Part shown: positions 19,040 through 30,140 of the stretch, piece by piece
How the letters are laid out: every line of letters begins with the position of its first letter
Numbering within the stretch: position 1 is the stretch's first letter
Source of the DNA: Xenorhabdus cabanillasii
GTDB lineage: Bacteria > Pseudomonadota > Gammaproteobacteria > Enterobacterales > Enterobacteriaceae
Length of the DNA stretch: 64,000 nucleotides
Direction of reading: 5' to 3'
NCBI RefSeq assembly: GCF_003386665.1
Contig: NZ_QTUB01000001.1
Location: 1,612,001 to 1,676,000, forward strand
Position numbers and translations under genes: made by a program
Notes under the pieces: generated by a model
The model's database searches: none
What the model was told of the DNA's origin: nothing
The model's input: the letters and a program-made list of their open reading frames with translations, nothing else

Positions 19040-22000
19040 AACTTTTTTTGGCTCAATCTTTTCTTGAGTGGGTGGACAATTTCATCCAGCCAGGCGAGCG
19101 TTATCAGTTTAAATCACCGGATGCTGACAATGCGTTAAAAACTTTATCAGGCTTTTGTAGCGTTATCTGGTGGGCATACCTTTGAGCTACCTTCAGATGA
19201 GCAACAAACCAAACAATTAGCGCCTTGTATTTACTGTCGTGATGGCATCCAGTTAATTCCTGTTTTACAGGGTGAAGGGAATCTGGCATTTACTGAAAAC
19301 TATATATCTCATCTACGTGACAGAGTATCTGGTCGTGAGGATACCTTTGCTAAATCTGTGCTGTTAATCATTCACAATAGCATGCTTGATACATTGCTAA
19401 ACAGCACTAAAGATTTGGCTGCTCCAGAAGCTATTTGGCATCCAGAAACATTTAGTAAAAAGATAGGAACCCTAATAACATCAGGTAATAAAGGATATGA
19501 GTTATCTCGTTGTTTGTTGGATGATCAATTAGCAATGATCCTTGAGGAAGGCGCTACAGTATTTTGGTTTTGCTCCACTTTATCGTTCCTTGGAGAGTGG
19601 CCTTTTAGAGTTTTCCGAGTTGGGGTTATTTAATGATTCAACCATCTTAAATATGAATACTACAAAGGGGCAGATCCGAAGTAGGCTTGATGAAAACCGT
19701 AAGTTGTATAGTTTAATAAAGGATAGTGTTGAACATTATGGTGACCAACTTGAAAGTGTACTAACTGAATTTAGTAAAAAATTCATTAGGGAACATTTTG
19801 AAGAAAAGAATGATTGGCAGTTTCTTGATTTCTCGATTTATCGTCAAGAAAAGAAAGATTGTCAGGAACAAAATTTATGGTTTGAGAATGTTACAGCATC
19901 TGATGATACTATTATTTGGCAACGGAAGAAAAGCGAAACTAAAGCTGGGAAAAAAGATATTAGCCTATTGGTTCAAGCTCCAGTATTTCAGCAAGTTGTG
20001 GAGCTAGATTTTTCTTTCTTAGGTAATGACCTACAAGACAACCAAATAAAAATCACCCATAACCGGAGATTAAAAAAACAGCAAGTTTGGTCAGTCAGTC
20101 GTGCTGGGGGTAAGAATTCCCGCGTGAAGGTCATGATTCCTTTTGATGGACATCCAATCTTTCTTAGCTTGGAATTGATTAATCGGGATAATAGAGCAGA
20201 AGAATACAAGTTTAGAATGCTAGTAATCGAGAAAAATAGTTTTTATCTTGATGAAATTAAAACTTACTATCGTATTGAACCCGGTAAGGAACAGATTACT
20301 CTTCAACTAGAAGAAAACCAATTACGCATTGCACAAAATGGTAACAGTATTTGTAGTTTTGGAGAGTGATGACGATGAGATTGATATTCATAAATGTGCA
20401 CTAGTCGATTTTGAAGCGTTGGCAAACCAAAGTGAGATAATTAAATTTAAACTCGTTTCTGGCGAAAATTATCTAACAATTAATGTTGAAGGCCCAGGTG
20501 CAGAAGAAAAAATAACGTTGCCATTACTTTTTGATCAAAGTCGTTTTGATAAATTACTCAAAGAAGAAGGGAACGCTGAATATAATCGCTCCAAACGGCG
20601 AGTTATCTTTGATAATACTGAACATACAATAGTTGGTGTACGTTTACAGTTATTAGGAATGGAAGCAGAGATGGTGGATAACAGGCTGCTTTATGTTCCT
20701 GCTTCTGGCGGAGTATACGATGTGGATAAATTACGCATAATTAATGTGAATTTATATAATTCGTATAATGCTTTGTTTACTTACTATCAGCAACGCAAAA
20801 CTCTACCGAGTTTAGTGGCATGGTCTGATGAATACTGTTGTTTAGTAACTGCCATTCTGGATGCATTTGAAACAGCATTAAGTGATATTAATCTAAACAA
20901 AGTACTTAATGATGATGAAAAATTCTTATTACGTTTAGGGATTCATTGTAACGAAGGCGATGAGCGTCTCTCTCCATTGCATCCGTTAGTATTAGCTTAC
21001 CATCTACAATTAGTTGAAGAATGTGATACTTCTTTTTTGGAATTACCTGACGTTACTCTTGAGCGTTTAGTTGCTTCTGGATTAATGCCTTTTGTTTATC
21101 ATAGCGAGTATGAATTCGCTCAATTACAACCAATTAAAGATAATAGTTTTTGGATAGATGTTGTCCCTCAGCGCCGAGTTAGTCACGGTTATGTTAAACG
21201 TTTGGTGCGCGATAAACTCAATGAATTTACCGATGCATACGCCAGATTATTTAGTGGCATAGGTAATAGTGCTTTGATAATCAATGCCATTAATCAAGGT
21301 GTTGCAAAAGAGTTATTTTTGGGGCTTGTTGATTACTTTAAGCAGAATAAAGAAAATGTAATAGCTATACATGTTAATTTCTACGATGAGCAGTTAATGC
21401 AAAATGATTTTGATCGTTTTTCGGAAATGAGCTCCTATGATGATCTTAAGAATTGGCTGGGATTAAAGCGGGAAGATGCAGATCTGTTGATTGATTTAAT
21501 TCGTAGCCGCCTTACTTTTAGTAAATTTACAATACCGGCAGATAATAGTGTTCTAGCTTATGCTCATTTAGCATTTTTTAATAATAGCGTTCCTGTTGAT
21601 TGCCGTTATATCAGTATGGATGAAGCATTAAGTGGCGTGCTTTGTAATGGTTTAATTTCTGGTGAAGGTGCTGAAACTCTGGGAGATGCTTATTTTACTG
21701 CATTTGGTTTGCGTCACGTCGATGTGAAACCATATCGGTCTTTGCGTATAGCCCGTTTATTAGGCATGTTATGGCAACCTGCTCGCCAAAGTAATACTCA
21801 ACATTCGGGGTTAGGGATTGGGTTAGCTGTTAGTGCCAATTTCAAAAATTTACTTAAACGTTCTTATAATAGTTCCTTGTGGACAATAGTTATTGATCCT
21901 AAAGTTACTCTTGATTTTTTCACTAACCAAAAAGACGTGGTATTGATCCATTACTCAGATCAATATACCAGTTGCACTGGATATGATGCTGTTACTGTGA

Positions 22001-24102
22001 CTACACAAGTAGAAATTTTCAAGGACTTAATCCGTATGGAAAGTGGTGATGGGAAAGAATATAGGGTAGGTAGTGATCGACTGCTTTCTGAGTTCAATGC
22101 GTTTAACGGTGAATGGCTGCTCAAAATGTTGCGTTCTACCGATAAAGAAACGTAAAGAAAAACACGGAATTATTGGTGCTTATAAATTTGTCCAGGCGAT
22201 GTTACGGCATTCAGATATTTGTTGGATCCCATTTTCTGTAGCTGAAATGATACGAGTATCCGGCAATATCGGTCTTAAGATGAGTGAAAGTGATTTTTCC
22301 CGTAATTTACAGGGATACCGTAAGGGTGCTATTTCTGATGATGTATTATTTGTTGGTTTCAAAGGTGACAAACTTTATCTACTCCCTTTAGAAGTGAAAA
22401 CGGGGGCTCGACCAGATTACAGTTATGCGGGACATCAAGCGAGTGAACTTAAGCGTTATTTACAAGAAGATTTGCTGGGTAAAGATACTATGGCCTCTCG
22501 CCTTTATCGTGCTCTATTTGTCCGCCAAATCCTTATGCAGGTAGAGAAACTTCAACTCTATCAAGTTCTAGATAGCAAGATATTAGAACCATTGTTATCG
22601 CGTAGGGAATGGTGGTTAACAGGAAATTACAAGTTAGGGCAATTGCAAAATTATATTGATGGTATTGTACTTGCCCATGTTGATAGTGATAGTTGTTTTG
22701 AGCCTTCATACAAGGTAACAAAAAAACAAATTTTACAAATTGAATTGCCGTATGGGTTTCTTTCTTCTCTTATTGAAGCTGACTGTGCGTCTAAGTTGGA
22801 TGAATTGATAACTAACTATAATGTTCCTGAGCGCTACTTGCTTATTAATTCTGTGGATAAAGAACAGGGTATTCAATCTAAAGTTATTTTTGAGTCTACT
22901 GAATACAATAATTTTGCTAATATAGATACAACTAATAGTGATATTTTAATACCTACTTCTATTGCAGCAAATCAAACACCACTACAAGTATTGTTTGGTC
23001 ATGAATCTTTGCGAAAAAGACCACTATATTGGGAACCAACTAATACTGAAAAATTTATGAATGCTCATACAGGTATCATAGGCAATTCTGGAACAGGTAA
23101 AACACAATTCACTAAGTCATTAGTTACACAACTGATACGTAATCAGAGGAATAATGTCAATAGCGAATCTATAGGTTTATTGATTTTTGATTACAAAGAC
23201 GATTATGTTAAGGATGAAGTTTTTTAGCGGAAACAGGTGCAAAAAAATATCAGTTATCTCTATTACCTTATAATCCTTTGTCTCTTTTTGGTGATATGCC
23301 TATGTTACCAAGACATATAGCAATTGCATTTTCGGAAACTATGGGGCGGGCGTACAATTTAGGCGTAAAGCAACGGATGAAACTCGTAACCTTGATTATG
23401 GAATGTTATGAGGCAGTCGGTATTATTTCGGAAGATTGTACTACATGGAACCGTACTGCACCAAACTATTGAGGATATTTTGGCAACACTATTTATCTCA
23501 GGAAAAAGTAGAGGAAGATTCTTTATATGCAGCACTCTATAATTTAGCTGCGTTTCGGATATTTGAAACTAATACAGAGAAAATGATGAATTTGTATGAC
23601 TTGATAAATGGGGTAACGATTATACAGTTATCTCGATATTCTGAAGAAATACAAAATTTAGTAGTGGCATTAACTTTGGATCTTTTTTATGCACAAATGC
23701 AAATGTGTGGTAAACCTGCTAGACAAGGTAACTATCGTCAGTTAACTAAAATTATTTTGGTAGATGAAGCTGACAACTTTATGAGGCAAGATTTTCTTAG
23801 TTTACGAAAGATACTAAAAGAAGGCCGCGAATATGGAAGTAGGCATTATTTTATCAACACAAGAGCTTACACACTTTAAAACTAACGAAAATAACTACTC
23901 TTCTTATATTCTAACTTGGGTGATTCATCGTGTTTCTGAAATAAAAAATAATGAAATCAAGGCTATATTTAACATTGATGACAAAAGAGAACAAGAATTA
24001 CTGATGGAAAAAATACGATGCCTTGAAGCGCATTTTAGTATATATGTTGATGGAAATAAAAAAATCCAAAAAATGAGAGATAAAGCTTTTTGGGAGTTAT
24101 AA
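19036..24102 (+). pseudogene. dptH: DptH, large ATPase of phosphorothioate-dependent restriction, eight frameshifts
   Basis: DptH is the large helicase-like ATPase of the DptFGH complex. Walker A (GNSGTGKTQFTKS, near 23085-23125) and Walker B (IILVDEADNFM, near 23750-23785) are present. The reading frame changes at A5 19137-19141, T4 19562-19565, T3 20350-20352, A3 22148-22150, T6 23220-23225, A3 23463-23465, T4 23478-23481 and A2 23837-23838. Seven are explained by one extra base and one (the T6) by one missing base. Correcting all eight gives 1686 residues, in frame to the TAA before 24103, with no nonsense codon. The start ATG at 19036 overlaps the dptG stop. As assembled, no product containing both Walker motifs can be made. 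Confidence 0.87.
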
Positions 24103-24929
24103 ATGACTATTACCGAAGCTATTTTTAAGGTGTTAAAGGATAGTGGTAAGCCACTATCCTACAAAGATATTTATGAAAAAATTGTAGATTATTCTTATTA
24201 TTCTTTTGGTGCTAAAGATCCCGTATCCGTTGTAAGAGGGAAAATTAGAAGACATTGCTATGGAGTTGATTTCCCGAGTGCATCTCCAAAGAAAATATTT
24301 ATTGAAGTTAAAACGTTAGGGCAGAAAACTAAGCCATTATATGATATATGGAATGGAAAAGTACCAAAAACTGAGTCTTTAAAAGATGAGAAGATAAATA
24401 AAGAGCAGTTACCGGAAGAAATTATACATAGTAAATATAAAGAACATATAAATAATATTAGGAATGAATTGTTGGATGCAATCCATTCTTCTGAACCTGC
24501 ATTTTTTGAACGATTGGTAGTCAAGCTCTTATTGAAAATAGGATATGGACAGGGTGAGATTCTTGCAGGAAAAAGTGGTTGGGGGAGCGGGAGATGAAGG
24601 AATAGATGGTATAATAAATGAAGATAAATTAGGGTTAGAGAAAATTTATCTTCAAGCTAAAAGATATAATAATAAAAAAGTGCCATCTAGTGAGGTTCGA
24701 GAATTTATTGGTGCAATGACTCAAAAGGGAGCACGAAAAGGTGTATTTTTTTCATCTTCAAGTTTTACTGAACAAGCTAAAATAAATGCGGAAAAAAGCA
24801 CAAGGTATGAATATTATTTTAGTTGATGGAGAGAAATTGTGTGAATATTTAGTTGAATATGGCATGGGAGTTGCCAAAGTAGATTCATATGAACTATATG
24901 AAATAGATAAAAATTTCTTTGAATTATAA
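24103..24929 (+). pseudogene. HARE-HTH plus Mrr-type restriction endonuclease, two frameshifts
   Basis: The ATG follows the dptH stop with no gap. The N-terminus (residues 1-70, TEAIFKVLKDSGKPLSYKDI and onwards) looks like a HARE winged-helix domain, which in known proteins reads DNA modification. The C-terminus is an Mrr/PD-(D/E)XK nuclease: GDEGIDGIINED supplies the catalytic aspartate and IYLQAKRY the QxK element, followed by FIGAMTQKGARKGVFFSSS and ILVDGEKLCEYLVEYGMGV. One extra A at A5 24570-24574 and one at A6 24793-24798 break the gene. Correction gives 274 residues ending at 24929. Its position makes it a likely fourth gene of the dpt operon. Family assignment good, role inferred. Confidence 0.8.
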
Positions 24930-24931
24930 GT

Positions 24932-24962
24932 AATAGGAGTCATTTATTAAATGGCTCCTATT
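24932..24962. terminator. Bidirectional hairpin between the endonuclease gene and dndE
   Basis: AATAGGAGTCATTT (24932-24945) pairs with AAATGGCTCCTATT (24949-24962), 14 pairs with one G-T wobble and a three-base loop. It lies exactly between the converging stops at 24929 and 24987, so it probably ends transcription from both sides. Confidence 0.8.
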
Positions 24963-24986
24963 ATATGAATTATAATTTACTATCTT

Positions 24987-25341
24987 CTACAAAGATTGAG
25001 AGAAATCCTTAAGATTGCGATAATTCCTTAACGCCGCAATCCCATCTTCCACATGAGCAGCCCATGCTCTAATTAGCTCTTTTTGTTCAATTTTTCGGAT
25101 AAAGCATTTTAAGCACCAACTCTGTAGTTTGCATGGTTTCCCCGAGCCAGGTCATTTTATCCAATATAAGTGAACCATCGAGTTTTTTGTGATCACGGTC
25201 TGCTGAGTATCTGAAATCACTTTCGACAGATCTGAAAAAGGCTAATCTGGCAGAAATATTTGGCGTCAATCCAGTATAAATTTTCAGCCTTTTAAGCTGT
25301 TCTTCTGTTTGGCGATTTAGCTGCATTCTATTAGGGAGCAT
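24987..25341 (-). pseudogene. dndE: DndE, phosphorothioation protein, C-terminal frameshift
   Basis: DndE is the small nicked-DNA-binding or structural partner in sulfur insertion. The open frame (25087-25341) gives 84 residues starting MLPNRMQLNRQTEEQLKRLK and ending LYPKN. With one A fewer in the A5 run (25091-25095) the frame continues IEQKELIRAWAAHVEDGIAA up to LKDFSQSL and a stop at 24987-24989, for 117 residues, close to the usual size. The last quarter is therefore lost in this assembly. The start overlaps the dndD stop by one base. If the lesion is real, modification activity is doubtful; if an error, dndBCDE is complete. Confidence 0.85.
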
Positions 25342-27341
25342 TAAACAGTCTCCTTAGTTAATTCCCAGAAATAGCCAGGCTTCAGATATGAGGATTTAGT
25401 CTTTGCATTAAATACAATTTGATAGGTATGAGAAATATCATCCCGTAATTGATCAACGAAATAACGTTCATCAACCTCTGTATCGGTGGATAATAGTACT
25501 ACCTGATGGCTGGCGTAAGGGAAATAGTAATTAATTAGATTATCTCTATGTTTGGAATCCAGACGACCTAATGGTGTATCAATAATAACAGGTAATTCTT
25601 GTCCTGAAGTTTTAGCTAATGCTTCTAAGATAGCAATTGCATAAATTTGCTTTTCTCCAGCAGAAAGATATTTTCTATTAATTACAGATTGATTTTCATC
25701 AATTAATTCAACATCAAAAGTTTCAGGATTAATGTGTGCATGAAGTTGTAAATCTTCTTTACGAGCTAGTTTTCGATAAGCTTCTTCGAAGTTTTTTGTG
25801 AGTTTTTTAACACGTGCTTGAGTTAAAATTTCACTATATTTCTCTAGTAGGTTAATTGTTTCTTTTGCATTCTTAAGAGCGCTTATAAGACCATATTTAT
25901 TTCGCGCAGAATCATGTAATTTTTGCATTTGGCGAGCACAATCCAACTGTTGTTGTTTACACTTCTTAGCTTCTTCTAGTGCGGAAATATATTTTTTACG
26001 AGTGTCATTACGCTCTTTATCTAGCTCTCGTATTTTTTGGAAAATATCTATCAGTTGTTCATTGTCAGGAGCACGAGCGATATTAGCAGCAGATTGTTCT
26101 AACTGTTTTTCAATATCAGTCAGTTGAATCCGATACTCATCAAATCTCTCCCAGGATTTTTGACTATCCTGTTTAATCGACTGTTGTAGCATACCGACTT
26201 CACGATCTGAAATATCAAACAGTAATTCCCCTTTTGGCTTATTAGCCATATATTTATTTAGATTATCCGTAATAGCCTCAGTAGCTATTTTGCTCGTTGT
26301 ACTAGAGCGAAGAGCAAGATCACTTTTTAGTATATTAAGGAAATTACTAAGTTCTTTTTCAAAGCTTTTGGCTTGTTTGATCTCGGATTCCTGAGAAATT
26401 TTCTCAAGCAGAAGAGATAACGTCTTAGGTGCTAAAGCATATGGAAAAGTTCCATCGAATTCATGGCGTAAAGCTTTTTCAATTCGCTCTTTTTCTTTTA
26501 TAAGCTCGTCAACTTTCTTTTGTTCCTGTTCTTTGGTTTGAGCAAAAGAGCCACCTTGAGCACTTAATAACCCCTCATTTTGAGTGATATTTCTTGTTAA
26601 TAAATCAATTCGTGATTTTAGAAAATCAGCCTCTTCCAAATATGCTTCTGTTTTGCACATAAGTTCCTTAGATTTTACTTCTAATTCAGAAAGATGCTGT
26701 TGTAGGTTTCCTTCAAGTTGAGTAGATTGCTGGCGCTTAATATAGATTATTAGGTCATTACGTAGCTTAGAGATTAAATCTAATCCAAGTAAGCGGCGCA
26801 TTGCCGTACGCAGAATATTTCCTGATTCATCTTCAGCTAATTCAGCGATTTTTTCACCATCAAAGAAAAATAAATCTGCTACTCCATTGGGAATGAGTTC
26901 ATTCAGAAAACCTTGGCATTGTTCATAATTTAGCTCACTAAGAGTCTGCCCATTTTGTTGTAGCGATAGGAGATCTTTTTTTCCTCTTTTCCAACTACGT
27001 GTAACAGTGAACTCAGATTCTTTGCCTTCTTTATTATAGATAAAAGTTAGCTCAATTGAGGCTTCTTCTGGACGTTTAGATTGGTTATTGCCGTTATGGA
27101 TTAATGCACTTAACTGTTCAATATATTCTTGTTGTTGAATGGTATGGTTAAAAGCTAAACGACCATATAAGGATAAGCGAATAGCGGATAAAATAGATGT
27201 TTTGCCCGCACCATTTAACCCACCAAATAGAACGATTGGGCGATCATGGATCTCATGCTGTCGTTTTCTCGGAGCTAGATCGATAGTATGTGTTCCACTA
27301 AATACCCGAAAATTACGCAGAACCAGTTGCTTAATTAACAT
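25341..27341 (-). CDS. dndD: DndD, SMC-like ATPase of DNA phosphorothioation
   Basis: DndD is an ATPase that works with DndC and DndE in replacing a non-bridging phosphate oxygen by sulfur. The protein has Walker A (GGLNGAGKTS, about residues 39-48), a long coiled-coil middle, the ABC/SMC signature YLSAGEKQIYAIA and Walker B VIIDTPLGRLDSKHR. The start is set at ATG 27341 rather than the upstream GTG at 27356, because GAGGAA lies just before 27341. It overlaps dndC by about 11 bp and touches dndE. The frame is open over its full 666 residues, in contrast to the broken dpt genes on the other strand. Confidence 0.94.
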   Translation of the reverse strand: MLIKQLVLRNFRVFSGTHTIDLAPRKRQHEIHDRPIVLFGGLNGAGKTSILSAIRLSLYGRLAFNHTIQQQEYIEQLSALIHNGNNQSKRPEEASIELTFIYNKEGKESEFTVTRSWKRGKKDLLSLQQNGQTLSELNYEQCQGFLNELIPNGVADLFFFDGEKIAELAEDESGNILRTAMRRLLGLDLISKLRNDLIIYIKRQQSTQLEGNLQQHLSELEVKSKELMCKTEAYLEEADFLKSRIDLLTRNITQNEGLLSAQGGSFAQTKEQEQKKVDELIKEKERIEKALRHEFDGTFPYALAPKTLSLLLEKISQESEIKQAKSFEKELSNFLNILKSDLALRSSTTSKIATEAITDNLNKYMANKPKGELLFDISDREVGMLQQSIKQDSQKSWERFDEYRIQLTDIEKQLEQSAANIARAPDNEQLIDIFQKIRELDKERNDTRKKYISALEEAKKCKQQQLDCARQMQKLHDSARNKYGLISALKNAKETINLLEKYSEILTQARVKKLTKNFEEAYRKLARKEDLQLHAHINPETFDVELIDENQSVINRKYLSAGEKQIYAIAILEALAKTSGQELPVIIDTPLGRLDSKHRDNLINYYFPYASHQVVLLSTDTEVDERYFVDQLRDDISHTYQIVFNAKTKSSYLKPGYFWELTKETV

Positions 27342-28965
27342 TTTCTTTTTCCTCACTGGAAACTACTGATGGTTCCTCGACATGAGTTATTCTGCGTTGT
27401 ATTTCTTTAATTTCAGCTTCTATCTTCATGACTTCTTCAAGGTGAATATCACGCTCATTACGCTTTTGTAGTGTAGATTGCGTCTGCTTAATTTGTTCTA
27501 AACTACCCCAGTCCTGTTTTAAAATTGTGCCAATCTTATCAAAGATCCCTTGTCTGCGGCTTAACCCTTCCATTGATATCTCCAGTTCGATTAGCTTCAT
27601 GACCATTTCTGGTTGTACATCGAATCCTTGAGTAATTTGGGCAAGCAATTCGGCATCACTAGAGTCAAATCTAGATTGATCATCAGTAATCCAGTTCAAA
27701 TCACGTCCATAAACGGAACGATAGATATCTGGTAATGTATCGTTCCAGTCAGGTTCATTAGGATCTTTAAGCCATTCTTGACGTATAGCATGAAGCTCTG
27801 GCTCTGTGATTAAAGTTATCTGGCGTCCTTGTCGATTTAACTCTCGTTCTATCTCTAATAATTGTCTGAGCCATGATTGACGATATTTTAACCAGTATGG
27901 GCCAGGAACGTGTTTACGTTCTGCCGCAATGTCTTCCCCTTCCTTCGCATATTGATAACTAACCTTACCCGTACGGCGTTTGTAATTGCGATAAGTGTCT
28001 TTTTGTACGGGATCAGTAGTTAGAGCGAGTAAATCGCGAAATTTTAGTAAGGGTAACATCCAGTCTTCCCCATTTTGGACAAGACTTTCCATTGCTTTAT
28101 CTTTTGTAACGACAGTGCAAGTCCAGCAACCAAAACGAGAATTACCGCAAGAAGGAGTACTGTCATCAATAACGAGAGGGCATTCACCTTGATTTGATGA
28201 GTCCATGTAAAGAGTCCAAAGAGGACGATTATTGCCACCCCACGGGCTTTCCCATTCTTCTATATCGTCTGGAGAATATTGATATGCACCACGCAATAAC
28301 TTCCAAACATCCTCAACATCCCATGTGTCAATAGGGGTATAAATAAATGCATTGGCAAGGGTAGTGTGCCGGGCAAGACGCGACCCATCAATTCTATGTT
28401 TTGCAATAACTTGAGCACGTGATGAACTTTCGCTACTGCGTGAACCCAGAACAACTATAACCTCGTCAAATTGGCTGACTTTATCGCGAATAAAATCACT
28501 CACGGGATTGATTTTCATGCGTTCTGTGCACCAACGGAAGCTACGCGTAGGAGCGGGATAGCCTTTGCCTAACAGGTTGACCCAGAATGTTTCGTGTGTT
28601 TTAGGTATAACAGGGTGCTGAGTGATTGGAAGCCCGTCTCGCTTAGATCCAGATTCAATCTGCAACATTGTTTTTTGGATTAAATCTACGACGACAGGAG
28701 TTTCAACCAGTGTGTCAGATGAGACAACGAAAACAGGTTTATGGCGCATTTCTGGGGATAGTCCAAGTAGCGCGAGATAAGCCAATGTAATTACAGCGGA
28801 AGAGTCTTTTCCTCCACTGTAACCAATTACCCAAGGGCGTTTATCACTATAATAAATACGTTGTATTTCAGAAATATATTCTGCTAGTGGTCGACCAGCG
28901 AACATTTCCTGATTAATAAAATCTTCATAATCGCCCAAATCGTGGGTCTGAATTAATTTACTCAT
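27331..28965 (-). CDS. dndC: DndC, phosphorothioation sulfurtransferase-like protein
   Basis: DndC belongs to the PAPS-reductase-like ATP pyrophosphatase family and binds an iron-sulfur cluster, passing sulfur from the IscS/DndA cysteine desulfurase towards DNA. The 544-residue protein has the PP-loop SGGKDSSA at 50-57 and cysteines at 146, 262, 273, 280 and 283 (the last three in SCGNSRFGCWTC), the cluster-ligand pattern. It overlaps dndB by ATGA and dndD by about 11 bp. No dndA is present here, so a chromosomal IscS must supply sulfur, as in other enterobacterial systems. The frame is intact. Confidence 0.95.
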   Translation of the reverse strand: MSKLIQTHDLGDYEDFINQEMFAGRPLAEYISEIQRIYYSDKRPWVIGYSGGKDSSAVITLAYLALLGLSPEMRHKPVFVVSSDTLVETPVVVDLIQKTMLQIESGSKRDGLPITQHPVIPKTHETFWVNLLGKGYPAPTRSFRWCTERMKINPVSDFIRDKVSQFDEVIVVLGSRSSESSSRAQVIAKHRIDGSRLARHTTLANAFIYTPIDTWDVEDVWKLLRGAYQYSPDDIEEWESPWGGNNRPLWTLYMDSSNQGECPLVIDDSTPSCGNSRFGCWTCTVVTKDKAMESLVQNGEDWMLPLLKFRDLLALTTDPVQKDTYRNYKRRTGKVSYQYAKEGEDIAAERKHVPGPYWLKYRQSWLRQLLEIERELNRQGRQITLITEPELHAIRQEWLKDPNEPDWNDTLPDIYRSVYGRDLNWITDDQSRFDSSDAELLAQITQGFDVQPEMVMKLIELEISMEGLSRRQGIFDKIGTILKQDWGSLEQIKQTQSTLQKRNERDIHLEEVMKIEAEIKEIQRRITHVEEPSVVSSEEKENVN

Positions 28966-30050
28966 GAGATAACCGTTTGAGCTTCAAGTTGCTGCTCTTC
29001 AGCAGTAAGGGGAATATCTAATGCAATTTTAAGAGCATTACAGGTGAGCTGAATAGCAATAGTGGTTTTACTCAATTTTCCGTGTGACATTGCTCTTTTT
29101 ATCAGTTCGGGATTGCTCTTACGCCAATCGAATGTTTTCAGTTTGGCAAGTTTTTCTTGCCATTGATCAGGATATTCTGCCAACAAATTGCGACCAAGAA
29201 GCCCCAGTGCATGAAGGCCAATACCGTGAGCGTGGACATATTCTTGGCGTAATTGGGCGGGAGATACTTCTTTATTAGACGCCATTTTCCAATCAGGCAT
29301 AGCATTATAAACCGCTTGCCAATATTGGGAAGCTAGTCGTTTGTTTTCTTTTATATCGCCTTCTTTCGGATCTGTTCCAAGCAAAGCTCGGGTAGACTGT
29401 TTGATACTACTTAATGTAAATAATTTGTTTGAAAGCTTGCTTATGCTGGATTTCTCTAATTCAGTTAACCCGACAAATGGCCTGACAGACATCGCCAGAT
29501 AGCGAGCTAATTCTGAGCAGATATCTCGGTGGTCATAAAGTGTTGATAATGATGGACTCGGCCTAATCGCGTATTTATTTAGATCGGCGAACATTTGTTG
29601 GCTGCGTTGCAAACCTTCATCAACAAAAAATAGTACAGGAATATTATCTTGCCCTAAATCTGGATTTTCTTTCAGAGCAGTTTCAATGGCTTTACGACGA
29701 TGTTGACCATCATTAATCAAAATTTGTGCTTCCATCGGTACTTTTAGGATACCGAGATTGTTGGAACCTGAAAATTCGGCAAATTCAACATCAATAGCAA
29801 TAGATGCTGTTAATGCTGAAAAAACATAATCTTTTGGGTTTTCAACCAAGTAACGTGCCATTTCTGGAATACGTGCTTTATTTAATACACGTTGTGCTCG
29901 GAGTTCAGGAGGAACTTCAGTTTCATCAAAACTGAAAATTTTAGGGATAAGCCTCATTGGACAAGTGGCGATATAGAAAGGGCGACCAGCTTGAATCCCA
30001 CGCACTGCGGGGAACGAGTAACAGTATGCAATATTGTCAATATTAGCCAT
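28962..30050 (-). CDS. dndB: DndB, DGQHR-domain regulator of phosphorothioation
   Basis: DndB is the first gene of the modification operon and in other bacteria limits or regulates modification, acting as a transcription repressor in some. The 362-residue protein has the family motif DGQHRR at residues 114-119 within the ParB/DndB-like fold. AAGGG lies just before the ATG. Four nucleotides overlap with dndC. Upstream lies a candidate operator (30087-30140) that DndB itself might bind. The frame is intact and the family length is normal. Confidence 0.94.
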   Translation of the reverse strand: MANIDNIAYCYSFPAVRGIQAGRPFYIATCPMRLIPKIFSFDETEVPPELRAQRVLNKARIPEMARYLVENPKDYVFSALTASIAIDVEFAEFSGSNNLGILKVPMEAQILINDGQHRRKAIETALKENPDLGQDNIPVLFFVDEGLQRSQQMFADLNKYAIRPSPSLSTLYDHRDICSELARYLAMSVRPFVGLTELEKSSISKLSNKLFTLSSIKQSTRALLGTDPKEGDIKENKRLASQYWQAVYNAMPDWKMASNKEVSPAQLRQEYVHAHGIGLHALGLLGRNLLAEYPDQWQEKLAKLKTFDWRKSNPELIKRAMSHGKLSKTTIAIQLTCNALKIALDIPLTAEEQQLEAQTVIS

Positions 30051-30086
30051 AATCCCTTCTTCCTGATAATTATTTCATGATAGATG

Positions 30087-30140
30087 TTACGTTATATTTT
30101 TACGTAATGGTGATTTATTATATCATTTTTTTAACGTAAT
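30087..30140 (-). promoter_or_regulatory. Predicted dndBCDE promoter and ACGT-core operator
   Basis: Read on the minus strand, TATAAT (30122-30117) is a good -10 element about 70 bp before dndB. Downstream of it is a perfect six-base inverted repeat, TTACGT and ACGTAA (30087-30092 and 30102-30107, nine-base gap); a third ACGT-core copy, AACGTAAT, lies upstream at 30133-30140. Three related sites around one -10 suggest regulation, perhaps by DndB. No -35 was assigned. Confidence 0.5.

Noticed and set aside
15976..24929. Treating the many short ORFs as separate small genes
   Set aside because: They join end to end into DptF, DptG, DptH and the endonuclease after single-base corrections, with family-length products.
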